Assembly (NCBI RefSeq): GCF_033568475.1
Contig: NC_133123.1
Location: forward strand, 992,001-1,056,000
DNA length: 64,000 nt
Reading direction: 5' to 3'
From: Henckelia pumila
Taxonomy: Eukaryota > Streptophyta > Magnoliopsida > Lamiales > Gesneriaceae
Of the stretch, positions 24,005 through 36,760 are shown piece after piece. The notes under the pieces are model-generated. The model searched no databases. It had not been told where the DNA came from and saw nothing but the letters and a program-made list of their open reading frames with translations. A program made the translations under genes and the position numbers. Position 1 is the stretch's first letter. Each line of letters starts with the position of its first letter.

Positions 24005-24615
24005 CTCTTGGGGTGGCCCTTGCCCCACAACAATTTTTTTTTTATTAGTATATATTGGTTATTTGGTTTTGTTAATGGGTAGTTTTTAATTGGGCCGCGC
24101 CCCACTCTCCCAAGTCCCAATTGTATAAATATTTTTTTAGTATAAAATGCATTTGTTTAATTTGTTCTCCTAATAAAGTATGATTATTTTTAATTCACAT
24201 CGGCTTTCTCTTTTACTTACTTTTTTTGTTCTTGATTCATTTTTCCTCTTTTTAATTCTCCAGATCGTCTAACCACTAACCAGTGACCGACCAACACATA
24301 ACACTCGTTCAAGGTAATTTCGAAAATGATTTCAGCCTTTCTTACGTGTATTTTTTCTTCATATTGTGTATTTTTAGTCATTTTTCCCCAAAAAATTAGG
24401 TTTTGGTTTTTGAGAGCATATATTTTTAATTTGTGGATAACAACATTTTTATTGGATTTTTTTAATTCATTTGTAAATTAAAATATATGATGAGATTATA
24501 CAATGTTAATTGTTAGGTACTAAACTGAACAATCTGAACTTGATAGGAATGGAAAAATTTTGTTGTTTAGACTTGGCATAAAAAGCCCCTGATTTCACTC
24601 TGTTTTTTTAGATCA

Positions 24616-24912
24616 TTGACAACTATTTCTGATTTATGCCAATGGTTGATGAAAACTAGAAAGTCAAAAATCTATCCGCTTGTGTTTAGAGTAATAACAC
24701 TTATTCTCACGCTTTCAGTTTCTACGACTACCACAGAGCGATCATTTTTTGCTATGAATATAGTCAAGACTACGCTTCGTAATAAGATGGAAGGTGAATT
24801 TTTTAATGACAGTTTGCTAGTATATATTGAGAAGAAAATTGCTAAAAAGTTCAGTATATATTCACTTGTTGATGATTTTCGTGATATGCAAGAGAGACGT
24901 TCTAAATTTTAA
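24616..24912 (+). pseudogene. hAT transposase C-terminal dimerisation region (remnant)
   Basis: An open frame of 98 residues contains TTTTERSFFAMNIVKTTLRN, LLVYIEKKIAKKF and a final DDFRDMQERRSKF. This matches the hAT C-terminal region of TTF-type/zinc-finger-MYM-like plant transposases, ending at its natural C-terminus. The catalytic core upstream is absent, so it is a remnant inside the 23544-25073 element. Confidence 0.8.
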
Positions 24913-25089
24913 TAGATTCAAAAAGTAATGTTGTATTTTGGAATATTTGATTATGATGTTGAGGTATTATTTGATGGAAATATAATATATTTAAAGTTTA
25001 GTATTACATATTAAAAAAAATTTAATTTTTCTTCCTTGTTGGCCCCTTTTATGTAGTCCTGGTTTCGCCCCTGATGTAAAGGGGAAAAA

Positions 25090-25258
25090 ATGTTTTTGGT
25101 TGATTAACTTGAAAATTTATTTAGTTTTGATTCAATAAATTTGATTTTTTGGGGGATTTTAGTTATATTTTGTTGGAGTATTGACGTAGCATCAAACACA
25201 AAACAAAAAATTGACAAATTAAGTAGACTAAAACATAAAATAAGACAAAAAAAATTAT
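25090..25258. mobile_element. Decayed foldback sequence resembling family A
   Basis: GGTTGATTAACTTGAA and TAGTTTTGATTCAATAAA at left pair loosely with GACAAATTAAGTAGAC at right. It looks like an old, diverged relative of the elements at 18598 and 51400. No target duplication was found. Confidence 0.35.
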
Positions 25259-25452
25259 TATCTCTTTAACCCACCTCATACAATTGATGTATATATTCCA
25301 TGATTTTCTACAACATAAACACGTAATTATACAAAAAAATTGTTGTAGTGCGTTACAAGTACAAAAGGAATTGAAAAGATAGCGTCATAATCGAAAATCA
25401 AAGGCTCTCCACGATCAACTAACAAACGTTCGACAGAATGGAAATCGACAAT

Positions 25453-26089
25453 CAGGACCGTCTCTAATAATCAAAATTAAAAATACTTTCAACTATTAAT
25501 AATAATAACATAAACAATGACATTGAAATAGGAAAAAAAATTGAAACTAAAAATGAATTCAATGAACTCTCTAATCTCACGATCAAAAATATTTTAATAC
25601 ATAATACAAATAAAATAAAAATCATCAAACCAAGTGTAAATGATTTATTTTTATTATAAAACAAATAAAAACTATAATTTAAATACTAATAGATGAAAAA
25701 ATAATTAAGATCGATTTGAGTAAAAATCAACCCAACCGTCGATTAATAAAATTATAAGATTTTATAATCTTAGAGACCAAAAACCAAATAAATTAAAAAA
25801 ATACCAACCGCAATACACAGACAAAATTTTTTTAATAAAAATGATAGATAGTTGACAAATTTTGAACAATATAACTCACCTAAATGAAACAATTTGATGA
25901 CAAAAAATACAACTGTTTTTTACAAAAAAAATAATTTTTTTAAACACAAAATTGACCACAATTTCAAATTTTAACGAAAATATTGGGAGACACACTTAAT
26001 ATTTTAAATAAAATTTAAAAATTGAGGCTCCGCATTGAAAGCAGGCCCTAGGCAACCGCCTAGGCCGCCTCCCCTTGAAGCCGGTCCTG
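25453..26089. mobile_element. Old hAT-type element, ends recognisable
   Basis: The left end is CAGGACCGTCTCT and the right end, reverse-complemented, CAGGACCGGCTTCAAGG. The flanking 8-mers TCGACAAT and CCGAGAAT agree at 6 of 8 positions, as expected for an aged duplication. The interior is AT-rich with no transposase left. Confidence 0.6.
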
Positions 26090-26126
26090 CCGAGAATTCA
26101 TTAGTTAAATTATTGTGTTGTAAGAT

Positions 26127-26345
26127 GAGAAAATAGTTTTTTGTCTACTAATGTGTTTAATTATGCATGGGTATTGGTCTACTGAGTTCTTAAAGCTTGG
26201 TTTTGGTACATTAATTTTTTATATTCGGCTATTTTGGTCTAATAACTTATGTGACACCAGAAAATACCGACGTGACACATAAAATGATGATGTGACTCTG
26301 AAAAATACTAACTTGTCAAGCTTTCAGGTCCGCGTGCAATTGGAA
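26127..26345. mobile_element. Partial foldback element, family A
   Basis: It starts GAGAAAATAGTTTTTTGTC, close to the ends of the elements at 18598 and 51400, and keeps the inner TTTTGGTACATTAA and TGATGATGTG segments. The right half is diverged and its end is uncertain. Confidence 0.45.
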
Positions 26346-26575
26346 CAAAATAACCAATAATTAAAATTATTGTAAAAATTAATGAATCGAGCTATAATTT
26401 GAGCATCCTCAGACTCACATGCCAATCACGTGTAAGTTCTATTTGACATGCATTCATGGAGTAATTGATGGTAGATGCATTTTGTAGAACCACACTAACA
26501 CATGAGTGATATAAATGAGAACACAAATGTTTGAGGAACGTAAATTGAAAAATTGAAAAACTATAGAGATATAGG

Positions 26576-27671
26576 GGGGTGTATTCGTTACAGAGATTTA
26601 TCGACTTTTTTTAAATTACAGACTTTTGTGGAGTTGATAGATTTTTACTGACTTTTATAGAATCTCACAGACTTTTGAAGATTTTCATAGAATCTTGCAG
26701 ATTTGTTTTTTTATGACTTTTACATACTTTTGTAAACTTTTTTCTAGAAACATATTAATTTCGTAATTTATGATTGTGATTTTAAATATTTATTATTATT
26801 TTTTTGAATTAGTAGTGAGTTTCAATAACTTATATTTATATATTTTTTTAAATAATGATATTTTTTAAAATATTTTATCTATCATTATAAATAAAATTTA
26901 CTTACTTAACGATTTTAATTACAAAAATCGATAAATAGTTAAATTTATTGCAATTAAACAGGTAATGTTACTCTGTAAAATTTTAACATGTTTAATTGAA
27001 ACTTTGTAGAATCTCACATAATTATTTTTATTAATTTTTATTTTATTGTAAATTTAAAATATAAAAAAAATATGTTTGTATAGAGATTATTTTTAATCTA
27101 ATAAGTAGCATATATGTATAAGAATAGTGTTTGTATATAGTTTATTTTTAATAGAGATGAAAGTGTGTAGACATATTGTATTATTAATCTTGTCATTATT
27201 GTTTCGGAGATCTCGTAAATTAATCAATTACATAATCTATGGCTAATTAATTAGTAATTATTAATGGAGAAGTGCGTGTACAAGAATACAAGATAATGGA
27301 AAGTAAAACATATTATAATACGAAGGAACGGAAATAATAAATAAACTTACCCAACTCACGAAATGTCCACCCAAATCTTTAGCATAAATTAAAGACAATT
27401 ATTGACATTTTATTATTGTACCTTATGTTTTAATTCTTGTACTTAATAGAATTTCATGGAGTCTTTAAAAGTTTATTGACATTTTGAATATTTCTAGACT
27501 TTTGTAGAGTTTTTAAAAGTCAAGTTTGAATACCACGTGACTTTTTAAAACTCTCTCAATATTCATCTTGAATACCACTAAACTTTTATGGAGTATATAA
27601 AAGTCTAGATTGAATACCTCTATACTTTTAAACTCCATAATAGTCATTAAAAGTCTAGAACCAATACACCT
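26576..27671. mobile_element. Non-autonomous element with GGGTGTATT ends, about 1.1 kb
   Basis: The left end GGGTGTATTCGTTACAGAG and the right end, reverse-complemented, AGGTGTATTGGTTCTAGAC are inverted. Both sub-terminal regions are rich in short GACTTTT(A/G)-type repeats and their complements (for example AGACTTTTGTGGAG, AAAAGTCTAGATTG). No coding region is present. The superfamily is uncertain because the target duplication is unclear. Confidence 0.55.
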
Positions 27672-29220
27672 TCCATAATATATAATAATATATTATCTTG
27701 CTAACGCGATTATAATTTGGTCATTCTCAATCTCACATGTATACATATCAAGTTTAAATTCCGTTTGACATTTACGGATCAATTGACAGTAAGAACATTT
27801 TCTAAAACCAAAATAACAAATGAGAGATATAAAAAAAAGAAAAAAACAAGCAAACAAACAAACCTTTGAAGACATAAATGGGGAAAACAGAAAATTATAA
27901 TTAATGACATAATAACGTATTATGATCTCTTAGGGGAAAAATCATTTTCCACAAAAAGAAAAAGGAAATGAACATAACCAGCTGCCTTAAAGCTTAAAAG
28001 TAATTAAGGGCTAAGGCTGGTGCATGCCATATCGATGATATATCTAATAAATTTCAACTTAGCATATGGATAATACTCCAATGATAGATCTAATTAATGT
28101 TATATAACTTGTCACGTCAACAATATATAATTAATTACGCTTATGTGTAAAAATATGAATCGTTGGATGCATAATTTGGGTATTATCCATATGATAGGAT
28201 CTCATCTACCGATATATTTCGCGTTTTCTAATTGGTATGTTAATCGAATAATTCCGATACATCATTGCCAAAGTTAAACAGACGGAAGACGACATTGTGT
28301 TTGTCTGCACATGGGAAGGATATATATACAGACACGTTATATGCGATAAAGAAGTGATTTAGCGAGTTGGGTTATGGTCCCCCTGAAGAAATTAAACTTA
28401 TATTGCGTTGCGTTGCCATCCAATCCCACTATAGACTACTCCATGCATAATGGTGCTGGTCGAGTTTCTTTCATGCTCGCCATTTCTGGTGGGATTCCTT
28501 CCGCTCGCTGGTCCCATATCTATGATCTGCACATTAGTGTGTGGTGGAGGGGCCGATGGTGGCGACTACTCGACCGACTCCGGGGACCTATTGTCGCATT
28601 TGATTTGACCCCTGTCAGCATGCCACTGACGTGAAGCATAAATAAAATATAATTACAACACCCCACTAATTTCTTTTTTTAATATTATATAGAAATTTAT
28701 ATATATTTTAGCTCGAGATGAGGTTGAAGAAAGAATTTAAATTGAGGGAGAATTAATTTTAAAATTAATTAATTAAAAAAATAATTAGGTTTCATTTTTT
28801 ATTTTAAAAAAAAAGAAAGAAAGAAACTAGTAGTACGTATTATGCAGGGTGTGGATTTATTGGCTGGTGCAAACATAAAGAGACAAATGCGATGGTTGAT
28901 GATTAATGAGGGTAAACTTAGTCAACTGCCATTAATATCACAACATATATATTTATTCCTCCTCAAAAGGGTAAAATTAAATATATTTTATAAGAACTCT
29001 CTTCCTGGGCCTTTGCACTACTTCCTTACGTATATGTGTTGATTATATCCAAAACAGTAATGTAAGTCAATAACCATTTGAGGAAAATTTAATTTGATGA
29101 TATTTTACATATAGATGAATAATTAGCTAGATTGCGGGGGGACAAGTTAAAATAATTAATGAAGAAAGTGGTACGTTAGGTATAATGGTGGGAATGTTAT
29201 TAGATTCAAGAGATCCCTTG
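27672..29220. other. Intergenic DNA; possible small inverted repeat
   Basis: CATATGGATAATAC (about 28072) and its complement GTATTATCCATATG (about 28181) suggest a foldback of about 120 bp. A GC-richer open frame at 28374-28634 has no recognised motif and is not called as a gene. Confidence 0.4.
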
Positions 29221-29612
29221 GGCTCCGTTTGGTACCGTTATTAATAATCTATGTATAAAATTATCCTATCTAATCACACGTTCTTCTCATCATATTATTT
29301 ATCCATCTATTAATTATAATTTTACATCAATCAAATCATTAATTATTTATCTTATATCAATCAAATAATTGAGTTGAAATTACTATATTACCCCTTATAA
29401 ATAATATTATTTATATTTTTTTATTATTATTAAAAGGATAATATGGTAATTTATCATTTTTATATAAAATTTAATCAATCAAATCAAATAAACTATAATA
29501 TATCAATCAAATAAAATCAAATATCCACTATCATTTCTTATTTATTTTTTTATTACATTAAATTACTTATCCATATATTATTTATCCCATTATCCGTACC
29601 AAACTGAGCCTT
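29221..29612. mobile_element. MITE with GGCTCMGTTTGGTAC ends, family B
   Basis: The left end is GGCTCCGTTTGGTACCG and the right end, reverse-complemented, GGCTCAGTTTGGTACGG. TTG follows the right end and precedes the left one, a possible 3-bp duplication as in PIF/Harbinger-type Tourist elements. The interior shares ATCTATGTATAA and TTTTACATCAAT segments with the element at 37147. Confidence 0.65.
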
Positions 29613-31401
29613 GGGGTTCTACAAAATCCGTTTGTTAATTCTCTCCTAACAAATTATATTGTAATCTTCCAAAGAAAAAAAAACAAATTATATTGTATAT
29701 ATATATTATATATTAACTTTGAAGCTATCCGAGCTGCCACACCACATGTAGCCTCGTGCTCACTATTCTTAATTCTTGAAAATCAATTTCGTATCAAGGC
29801 CTAGTACTGTATATTTACACATATCAATTCCTTTAATTTAGTTAATATATATATATAGATAAACATTCTTTGTTCTAGTTTAATTAATTATATATAATAA
29901 TATATTATGCTATATATATATATAGACAAATCGTTTAGCTGTGTTGCGTACTGTGTTCTGTGACGTAATCCCAGATCTATTGGGTGACACAAAATTTAAA
30001 GGGAAATCTTTGGTGCTTTATTGAAGATTATTCATGAATTTTACTTTAAACAAATTTATATTTCTTATGGAATATTATTTCCCTTCTTTTGAGATATATA
30101 TTTATATGCAAAAATAGACTACATATATTTAAATTGATTTTAATGTAATAGACTGATCAGATCATTAAATAATATTTTTGGCTGGAAATTAAAAAGGCGT
30201 TTGCTACTAAAGCCTGGTTAATTATGATCAATGAGTGTAAGATATAGACATCCACATGCGATTTCTTGGCGCTTTTTCTTTGGAATTTTTCGGGTGCTGT
30301 CCAATTCTTTATTATTAAAATACGGTCGACAATTTTGGGCAAGTTCAAATATGCACTTCTTTCTGTATCAGATTTTTATTGGAAAATTTTTTTGTCAGAT
30401 GATGTCATACACTTCATTTAAAGACGTGAAAGCAACAGATAAGATCAATAATTAATTAAATTTCGTCTGGTTATATATATATTTTTATAAATTTTATTTT
30501 TTTATTAACTCGAATATACACACAGCCTCGAATATTTCAGAATATTATAATATAAAAGTGTATTTTAAGTAATCTTTTTGAGATCCATATAAGTTTTACG
30601 CTATTTTTTAGTTTTTTTTTTAAAATCATATATGCATTTTTTTCCGTCACTAATGTATGCATGCATTTCGTCACTAGATTAGTTAAGTAATAAGTAGTAT
30701 TATATTATCCGCTATTAAATCAAAAATCGAAACCTAATTAATATTACTTTGAACATGATTGTTTGTATATGACATAAGAAGAAAAAGGCCTCTTAACATA
30801 TGCCTTGCTTATTTTTCTTCATTTATAGCATAATACATTATTTTTCTTCATTTTTAGCATAATACACAAAAAGGTTATATCGAAACCAAGTAACCAATTT
30901 GGGGAGCTAGCCACATTTGTGACTTGAAACGCTGAAACACGATTAAAAAAAAAAAAAAACAAACACCGTTTCAAAAAAAAAACTATTTTTCAAATCTAGA
31001 CTATATATAAAGTAAAAAGTACTTTAGTAGTCTCTTGTTAGGGTCTTTCTCATGATTTTACTCTTAGATTGTTATGTAATTACGAAAATACCATTTTATT
31101 ATATATTTTTTTGCCTTTATGAATATTTATTTACAACAATTTAATTTTTTTATTTTATTATTATTATTATTTTTATTTTTAATTGAAAAATAGATAACAG
31201 AAAACACGTAACGTATGTGTCCGAGTAATAATACGTATAGATTTACTAATCAATTATATATATATTAATATATATCGATATGATGTTCGGTTTTAGGCGT
31301 ATATTTTTTTAACAATAACCCTAATTGTTATTATAGGAGTGATTTGTGATGGGCCATAGTAGGATCTCCGGACGTGACAGTGGGAATTTAATTACGACGA
31401 A

Positions 31402-31446
<45 letters not shown>

Positions 31447-32155
31447 GTGGGGCCCGATGATTGGATTATACATTGAACATCTCAGTTCATATTGATATAT
31501 AAAAGAATGTGATAAAGTATGAAATATGTGTAGTCTGGAGCTTAATTGATCTGGGGATTCCCTCCATTACTCATGGTCTCTGCAACAAAAGAATGTGTGG
31601 ATTGTGAAGATACATTAACTCTTGCGTTGGGCTCTGCAAAATTCCATTTGAATTTCTCGATATCACTTCTTGTCTTATTATTCACCAGAATCCATGTCTT
31701 TTCTCATCCGATGGGGGGGAACTTTATTTATTAACCAAACAAACAATTAGGATAATATTATGATTTGTAATAAAGGTGATAATAACCGTTGTGCATTTCA
31801 AAATAGACTGACTATTCAATTTTTCATAATTAAAATTATGGATTTTTTTTTAAATAAAGAAAACTTTTGATTGGCCGACGGTGGAAGCATCGAGCATGTG
31901 ATAAACACAACAAATTAAATAGCTACAAAATTGATTGGCAATTCAAATTTATAATTATAAGCAAGCTAGCTAATTCCTTTTGCGAATCATTAATTCTTCT
32001 AGCTAGCACTCTCTCTAATCCAAAACATGACCAAAATAAATTAACTCCCCAAAATCCTTAAACAAACAGTTCCCACGCACCTGCATATCGTACCTGCTCC
32101 TTGTCTTGTTCCTCTTTGTTTCGAACCAATCTATTATTCTCTCTCAAGAAAGGAA
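29613..32155. other. Long AT-rich region upstream of the Dof gene, with a (TA)n microsatellite
   Basis: A (TA)n run of about 20 units lies at 31405-31444. The last 150 bases probably hold the Dof 5' UTR. No other gene or element is supported. Confidence 0.45.
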
Positions 32156-33434
32156 ATGCTCGGAAACTGTGAGAAGAAGATGACTGCCACTAATCAATGG
32201 ACTCCGCCACCACAGGTTCTTTCCCCATCTCTCTTTGTCTCAATTATTTGACAAAAAACACACTCCCACCGGACCCCATTTTGTTTTGTTTCTTAGCTTT
32301 TGTCATGGAATATCCCTGCTGCTGTGCTGTTCAATTTTACCCTAAATACACGCCATCGATCTTCACAGGGTTTTTCTCTTTCCCTTTTGTTTATTTTGCT
32401 CTCAGGACCAGATTCTTGCAGTAGATGATCAGCAAAACTTCATGATGGCTTCAACGTCCAAACCCAAGCTTCAGGTTATGGAGAAAAACACCCTTGAAGA
32501 ACATCAACGCCAGCCGCCTCTCAACTGCCCTCGCTGCGATTCTTCCAACACAAAGTTTTGTTACTACAACAACTACAGCTTGTCTCAGCCCCGGCACTTT
32601 TGTAAATCCTGTAAGCGTTACTGGACTAGAGGCGGAACTTTAAGAAACGTCCCCGTCGGTGGCGGATGTAGGAAGAACAAGAGGGTGAGAAGGCCGCCGC
32701 CGCCGCAGCAGCCTTCCAACGCCGGGGATGGGATCTCTACTGCTAACTCCACGGCTACCACCAGCCCTTGTGTTCAGCAGCGGACAGATCTATCTTCATC
32801 AACCGCAAATCACATCAGTAATTCCATGTTTTACAGCTTACCCACTAATTATCCTGGCCTCAACTTTCCATTTTCCAGGTTTAGTTCTCCTAGGGTTACC
32901 TCTGACAGCAATGGATATGATTTTAATCTACCTCGGATCGATGGTCTGGGATTAGGGTTTGTTCAGAACAATGAATACAAAGAAGGGTTCAAGAAAATGG
33001 AAGATGTGATGAGCAGTACTACTTCAAATTCATCTCTTGCTATTGATCCCATCTTTTTCGGATCTTCAAGTACTTTTGCAGCTTCCACTTCAACAATGGC
33101 TTCGTTGCTGGCTTCTAGCCTTCAACATCAGAAATATATAACAAGTGGATTAATGAAGGATGTCACTCCATCAGCTAGTAACTTTCCAGGATTGATGCCT
33201 TTCGATATTGGTATGCAAATGCCAGACGAGAATGATATAAAAGAAAAGGAATATAAAATATTACAAGGGCATGATAACAGGTTGGATTGGAATCTATATC
33301 ATCATCATCATCCTGTGGATCAACAGATTGATTCCACTGATTCTGCTTCTTCCCTTTTATGGAGCAACTCCAATACAGGTGGTTCTTGGTTTGATCCTTC
33401 AAATGTTGGTTCTTCGGTCCCTTCTCTGATCTAG
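32156..33434 (+). CDS. Dof zinc-finger transcription factor, complete, 2 exons
   Basis: Exon 1 is 32156-32215 and exon 2 is 32406-33434, with a GT-AG phase-0 intron; 362 residues starting [15 protein letters not shown]. The Dof domain is at about residues 60-110: CPRC, then 21 residues, then CKSC, forming one CX2CX21CX2C zinc finger (cysteines near 61, 64, 86 and 89), followed by [18 protein letters not shown] basic [13 protein letters not shown] tail is a likely nuclear signal. The C-terminal part is serine- and asparagine-rich with a histidine run and ends SSVPSLI. Dof proteins bind AAAG-core sites. Gene order suggests the DOF1.4 orthologue, but the domain alone does not fix the subgroup. 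A shorter protein from the in-frame ATG at 32442 is possible if exon 1 is skipped. Confidence 0.92.
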
Positions 33435-34860
33435 CAAACATAAAGCTAGCTCCTTTTTTAATTGTTGCGCCGGTCTCTTTTGGGTGGATAGAGTTTTCAT
33501 TACTTTTTACATTTCTTCCAAATAAAAGCCAGCAAAGGAAAAATGATCAGAATCTTACTGAAGAGAAATAGATGGATCGGAGAGATCATGTCAGCAGCAA
33601 GAGATCAAAGTACTCAGCCTCCTTATTTTAAGTTGGAAGGTTGATGTGATCATTCGAATTTTGCGCCGAGAGGAACCTCCGATCTTCCTCAACTCAATGG
33701 CCATGTTGGAAGAGGTTAGCTAGCTGATAAAACTTGGGGTGGTGTTTTTTTTTTTTTTCACAGTTATTGGATTTGAGTAGTTTATTCATGTATATCGGTA
33801 TATATATCCATGACATTACTGTTTTTCTCCTTTGCTTTATAATTCCTCGTGTATTTGATCAGTATTTGTATCTTGTTTTTTTTTTTTAACATTTTGAGGT
33901 GGGGATTTTTTTTAAAATTTATTTTCGAAATAACTATGCATGTTCGAGAAAACCACAGGCAAGGGTCTTTGGGGATGATGAACAGTGTATTTATTTTATT
34001 TTATTTTTTTGTTGGTTTTTAGTTTAGGGGCGATGGGTTGGTATAATGATCGAATGGGATATTTTTAGCTCCATTTACGCATGAAGCGTACTTATAATAA
34101 TCCCTGTAATGTTTCCTCGATGTTCTGAAATCGAGTTTTGGAATAGATCTTTTGGATTCCGTTTTTATGTTTAGAAGTTGCATGGACGGGTACTAGACTA
34201 TCTCAATAATATTGCATTATGAAATTTTAGTGGGTTTTCAGTTAATTTTCTAAGGAGATCGATGCATAGAATATGTATTTAGGTGTACAGATATGTATGC
34301 ATTTTGTTTGATTTTGCACGTAGATGGAAAATTTTTCTTTACACTCCATGAATGTTTTTACTTTTTTATTATCTTTGATGATTTTGATTTTCAAAAATAC
34401 AAAAAAATAATAAAAAAGACACTATTTTCGTATTGGAATAGTTTAATTTGAGGTTACAAACTGTTCCCTTGCGATACGGTCTGCTGCCGGTTTGGAACTA
34501 ATACCCTTTGCATGCCCTACTCCCCAGTCTCTTTATAATTGAAGTTTATAAATATAGATTTTATTTCAGCTATGTCACACGTGGGTCCATGCCTATTAAA
34601 TTCTCTGAATTCCAGTTCGATTTTGCATTCCACTTATTAATTGAAAATAAATATTTTTACCGGATTGACCTGAGAGGGTCAGGATAGAGCGGGGCGGCCT
34701 ACCCACCATTCTTACTAGCCGGAAATCTTTAATCAATTCTATGTCGGCTGTTAGTTAGACGGATCGATATTAATTCGTGAGCAAATTATCATCAAGATTA
34801 CCGTGATCCAGAGATTTTGATTAAATGAAAATGATGTAAATATTCAATAGATCATGTTAT
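33435..34860. other. Dof 3' UTR and unassigned intergenic DNA
   Basis: The first few hundred bases are probably 3' UTR, with T-rich runs near 33746 and 33876. No gene is recognised further on. Confidence 0.4.
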
Positions 34861-35174
34861 TAGGGTGTATTCCGAATTCTGAAGAACTTATACAGCAATA
34901 GAAGCAGCAACTAGTCGAAGCGAGAGAATCTCTTTATCCGCTAGACGAAATTGCCCGTTAACAGTACTGAACGTTGGCGGCAATCGTTTCTAAGATACAA
35001 CGACTATTCAATCGAGATATAGTAGCACAACAAATATCTCGATCTTCGTCGAACTAAAATATGTAGCAACTTTTTCTTTTGTGAGAGTGTGAGAAAAATT
35101 CGCAGAGAAATTTGATATTCAATCGTTTTCTGTTATCAGATGTTTTCAGATCATTTCTTTGCGTTATAACAGTC

Positions 35175-35205
<31 letters not shown>

Positions 35206-35293
35206 GACTCCAAAATACACGATTTATGGCGTAAGGATGCAACCCATGACAGAAAAAGCCCAGAAAAAGACGCATCTTTTCGAACTGTAAAAG
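34861..35293 (-). other. GC-richer segment of possible LTR origin
   Basis: Between 34861 and 35130 the minus strand looks like a non-coding leader or LTR tail (TTCGACGAAGATCGAGATA, ATTGCCGCCAACGTTC), unlike the surrounding AT-rich DNA. A (TA)n run is at 35177-35201. No paired LTR, tRNA-primer site or target duplication was found, so the assignment is weak. Confidence 0.25.
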
Positions 35294-35480
35294 GCGCGTT
35301 CGGTCGGTTATTTTTGACAAACCGAGCGCCCTACTTTGACAACACATACTGCCGCGGAAAAAGAAGGGTGCGCTCGGTGGGTAGAATTTGGCCGACCGAG
35401 CGTCCAACTTTTCTATAGCACACTAACTCGCAAGGTGAGGGCTGCGCTCGGTCGGTAAATTTTCACCGATCGAGCGCACT
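35294..35480. repeat. Three hairpin units at about 75-bp spacing
   Basis: Three segments (starting near 35294, 35370 and 35444) each hold an inverted repeat of the type GCGCTCGGTCGGT...ACCGACCGAGCGC with a short AT-rich loop. The intervening sequence also ends each time in a CAACTTT/CTACTTT-like motif. They are diverged copies of one unit of about 75 bp. Confidence 0.75.
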
Positions 35481-36003
35481 AATTTTTTTTTTCTTTTATC
35501 AATTAAATTTTATCCAAAAAATAATAATTGATCACAAGACCTCGCCTCGCCCCACCGCGCCGGCCGTGCGCGTGTGTTTTTGTTGCATCGATTAACGTCT
35601 TGCCTCTTCACAAAACATCCGGTGCCCTAAGGGCCCAATCCCATAAACCTAATTTGGGTTATTTAAGATGAGCAACAAATTGCAGTTGTTCCAATATGGA
35701 ACAACTTTCCTTCCAATTTATTTCACCAAAATTCAAATTTTTGCATCAATTTGGGACAAGACTTTTGGACAAATATACAAGTCTTTTGGACAAGTATTTC
35801 AAGCTCATTTCATGCCATTTTATTCCAACAATTCATTCAACATTTTTTACAACAGATCATCCCAAATGGGTGAGAGTGAGACAAGCTCATATATACATAC
35901 ATTACATTACTTTTGATAAATGTTCCATAAAAAGTTCAATACTAACATGCATCAAATTAATGATCAATATGTTTCTCGATCGATCGAGATCCTACCCCGC
36001 CGC

Positions 36004-36760
36004 TTAGCGCCGCCTCGAGTCCTCCACTTCATCCGCTTTCCCGACGACTGTTTCTCTAATTTTCTCGGCAGCCCGCTTTGCATTATGTTCCACACTCCTC
36101 GCTGCGTCGGCCGACACGTCCACGGTCCATTCGGTGTTCTCCTTGGCTCCTTCTGCAAAGTCCTTGGTCCAATCGGACACCGTCCCCGCAGCTTCCTTCG
36201 TCATATCCATCAAGGTTCCCCCGGCTTCCTTCGTCCTTCCTTCTGCTTCGTGTGCGTAATCTTTAGCTTTGTCCCCCACATTTCCGGCAGTGTCCCGACT
36301 TTTGTCCCTAACCTCGTTAGCTTTATCGGATGTGCGGCCTAATTTTTGCTCTCCCTTTGCGTTAAGGTCACCCACAGTCTCTTTCGCCTTCCCCTCCAAG
36401 TCGTGTGCATTGTTTGTCACCTCACGACCTTTCTCTCTTGTTTTGTCGAAGCTTTCGTTCACGGTGTCTTGGGCATTTTTGACGGCATCGTCGACGTTGA
36501 AAACATACTCTCTACTTGCACGAGGCACCTTGTATATATTAATTCAGACACAGAATTAACAAAAGTACTCCGAAAGCAAATGTGCAAAACATATATTACC
36601 ATAATTAATGAAGTAAATGTTTTACCTTAACCTTGGGGTATCTAGATGTAGTAAAGGAAACTCTAGATACTTTGGGACGAATGGGGACAGATGGATGATT
36701 TGGAGATAAAGAATTGGAAAGGTTGAGAAATGTTGTCTTAGCTGCGAACATGGCTACCAT
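36004..36760 (-). CDS. LEA-type protein with probable organelle transit peptide, complete, 2 exons
   Basis: Exon 1 is 36626-36760 and exon 2 is 36004-36528, joined by a GT-AG phase-0 intron; 219 residues. The first 45 residues (MVAMFAAKTTFLNLSNSLSP, then many Ser, Thr, Arg and Lys, few acidic) look like a plastid or mitochondrial transit peptide. The rest is very hydrophilic and alanine/lysine/glutamate/aspartate-rich, with repeated 11-mer-like segments (GKAKETVGD, DKANEVRDKSRDTAG, DKAKDYAHEAEG, KEAGGTLMDMTKEAAG). That is typical of LEA_4-type proteins, which fold into amphipathic helices on drying and protect membranes or enzymes. A second in-frame ATG lies at 36751. The compartment is inferred only from composition. 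Confidence 0.82.

Larger units (their letters stand above)
23544..25073 (+). mobile_element. hAT-superfamily element with a second element nested in it
   Basis: The left end is CAGGGGCGGAGGCACC and the right end, reverse-complemented, CAGGGGCGAAACCAGG. An identical 8-bp ATGTAAAG lies on both sides (23536-23543 and 25074-25081). It carries the C-terminal transposase coding stretch at 24616-24912 and is interrupted by the element at 23572-24004. Without the insert it would be about 1.1 kb, so most of the transposase is missing. Confidence 0.88.

Noticed and set aside
28374-28634. 86-residue open frame in a GC-richer patch
   Set aside because: No recognised motif, no splice-consistent neighbours, and the opposite strand is no better. 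It may be chance or a decayed exon.
32728-33441. Frames overlapping the Dof exon on both strands
   Set aside because: Shadows of the Dof coding sequence; the Dof frame has the zinc finger and a full-length open frame.
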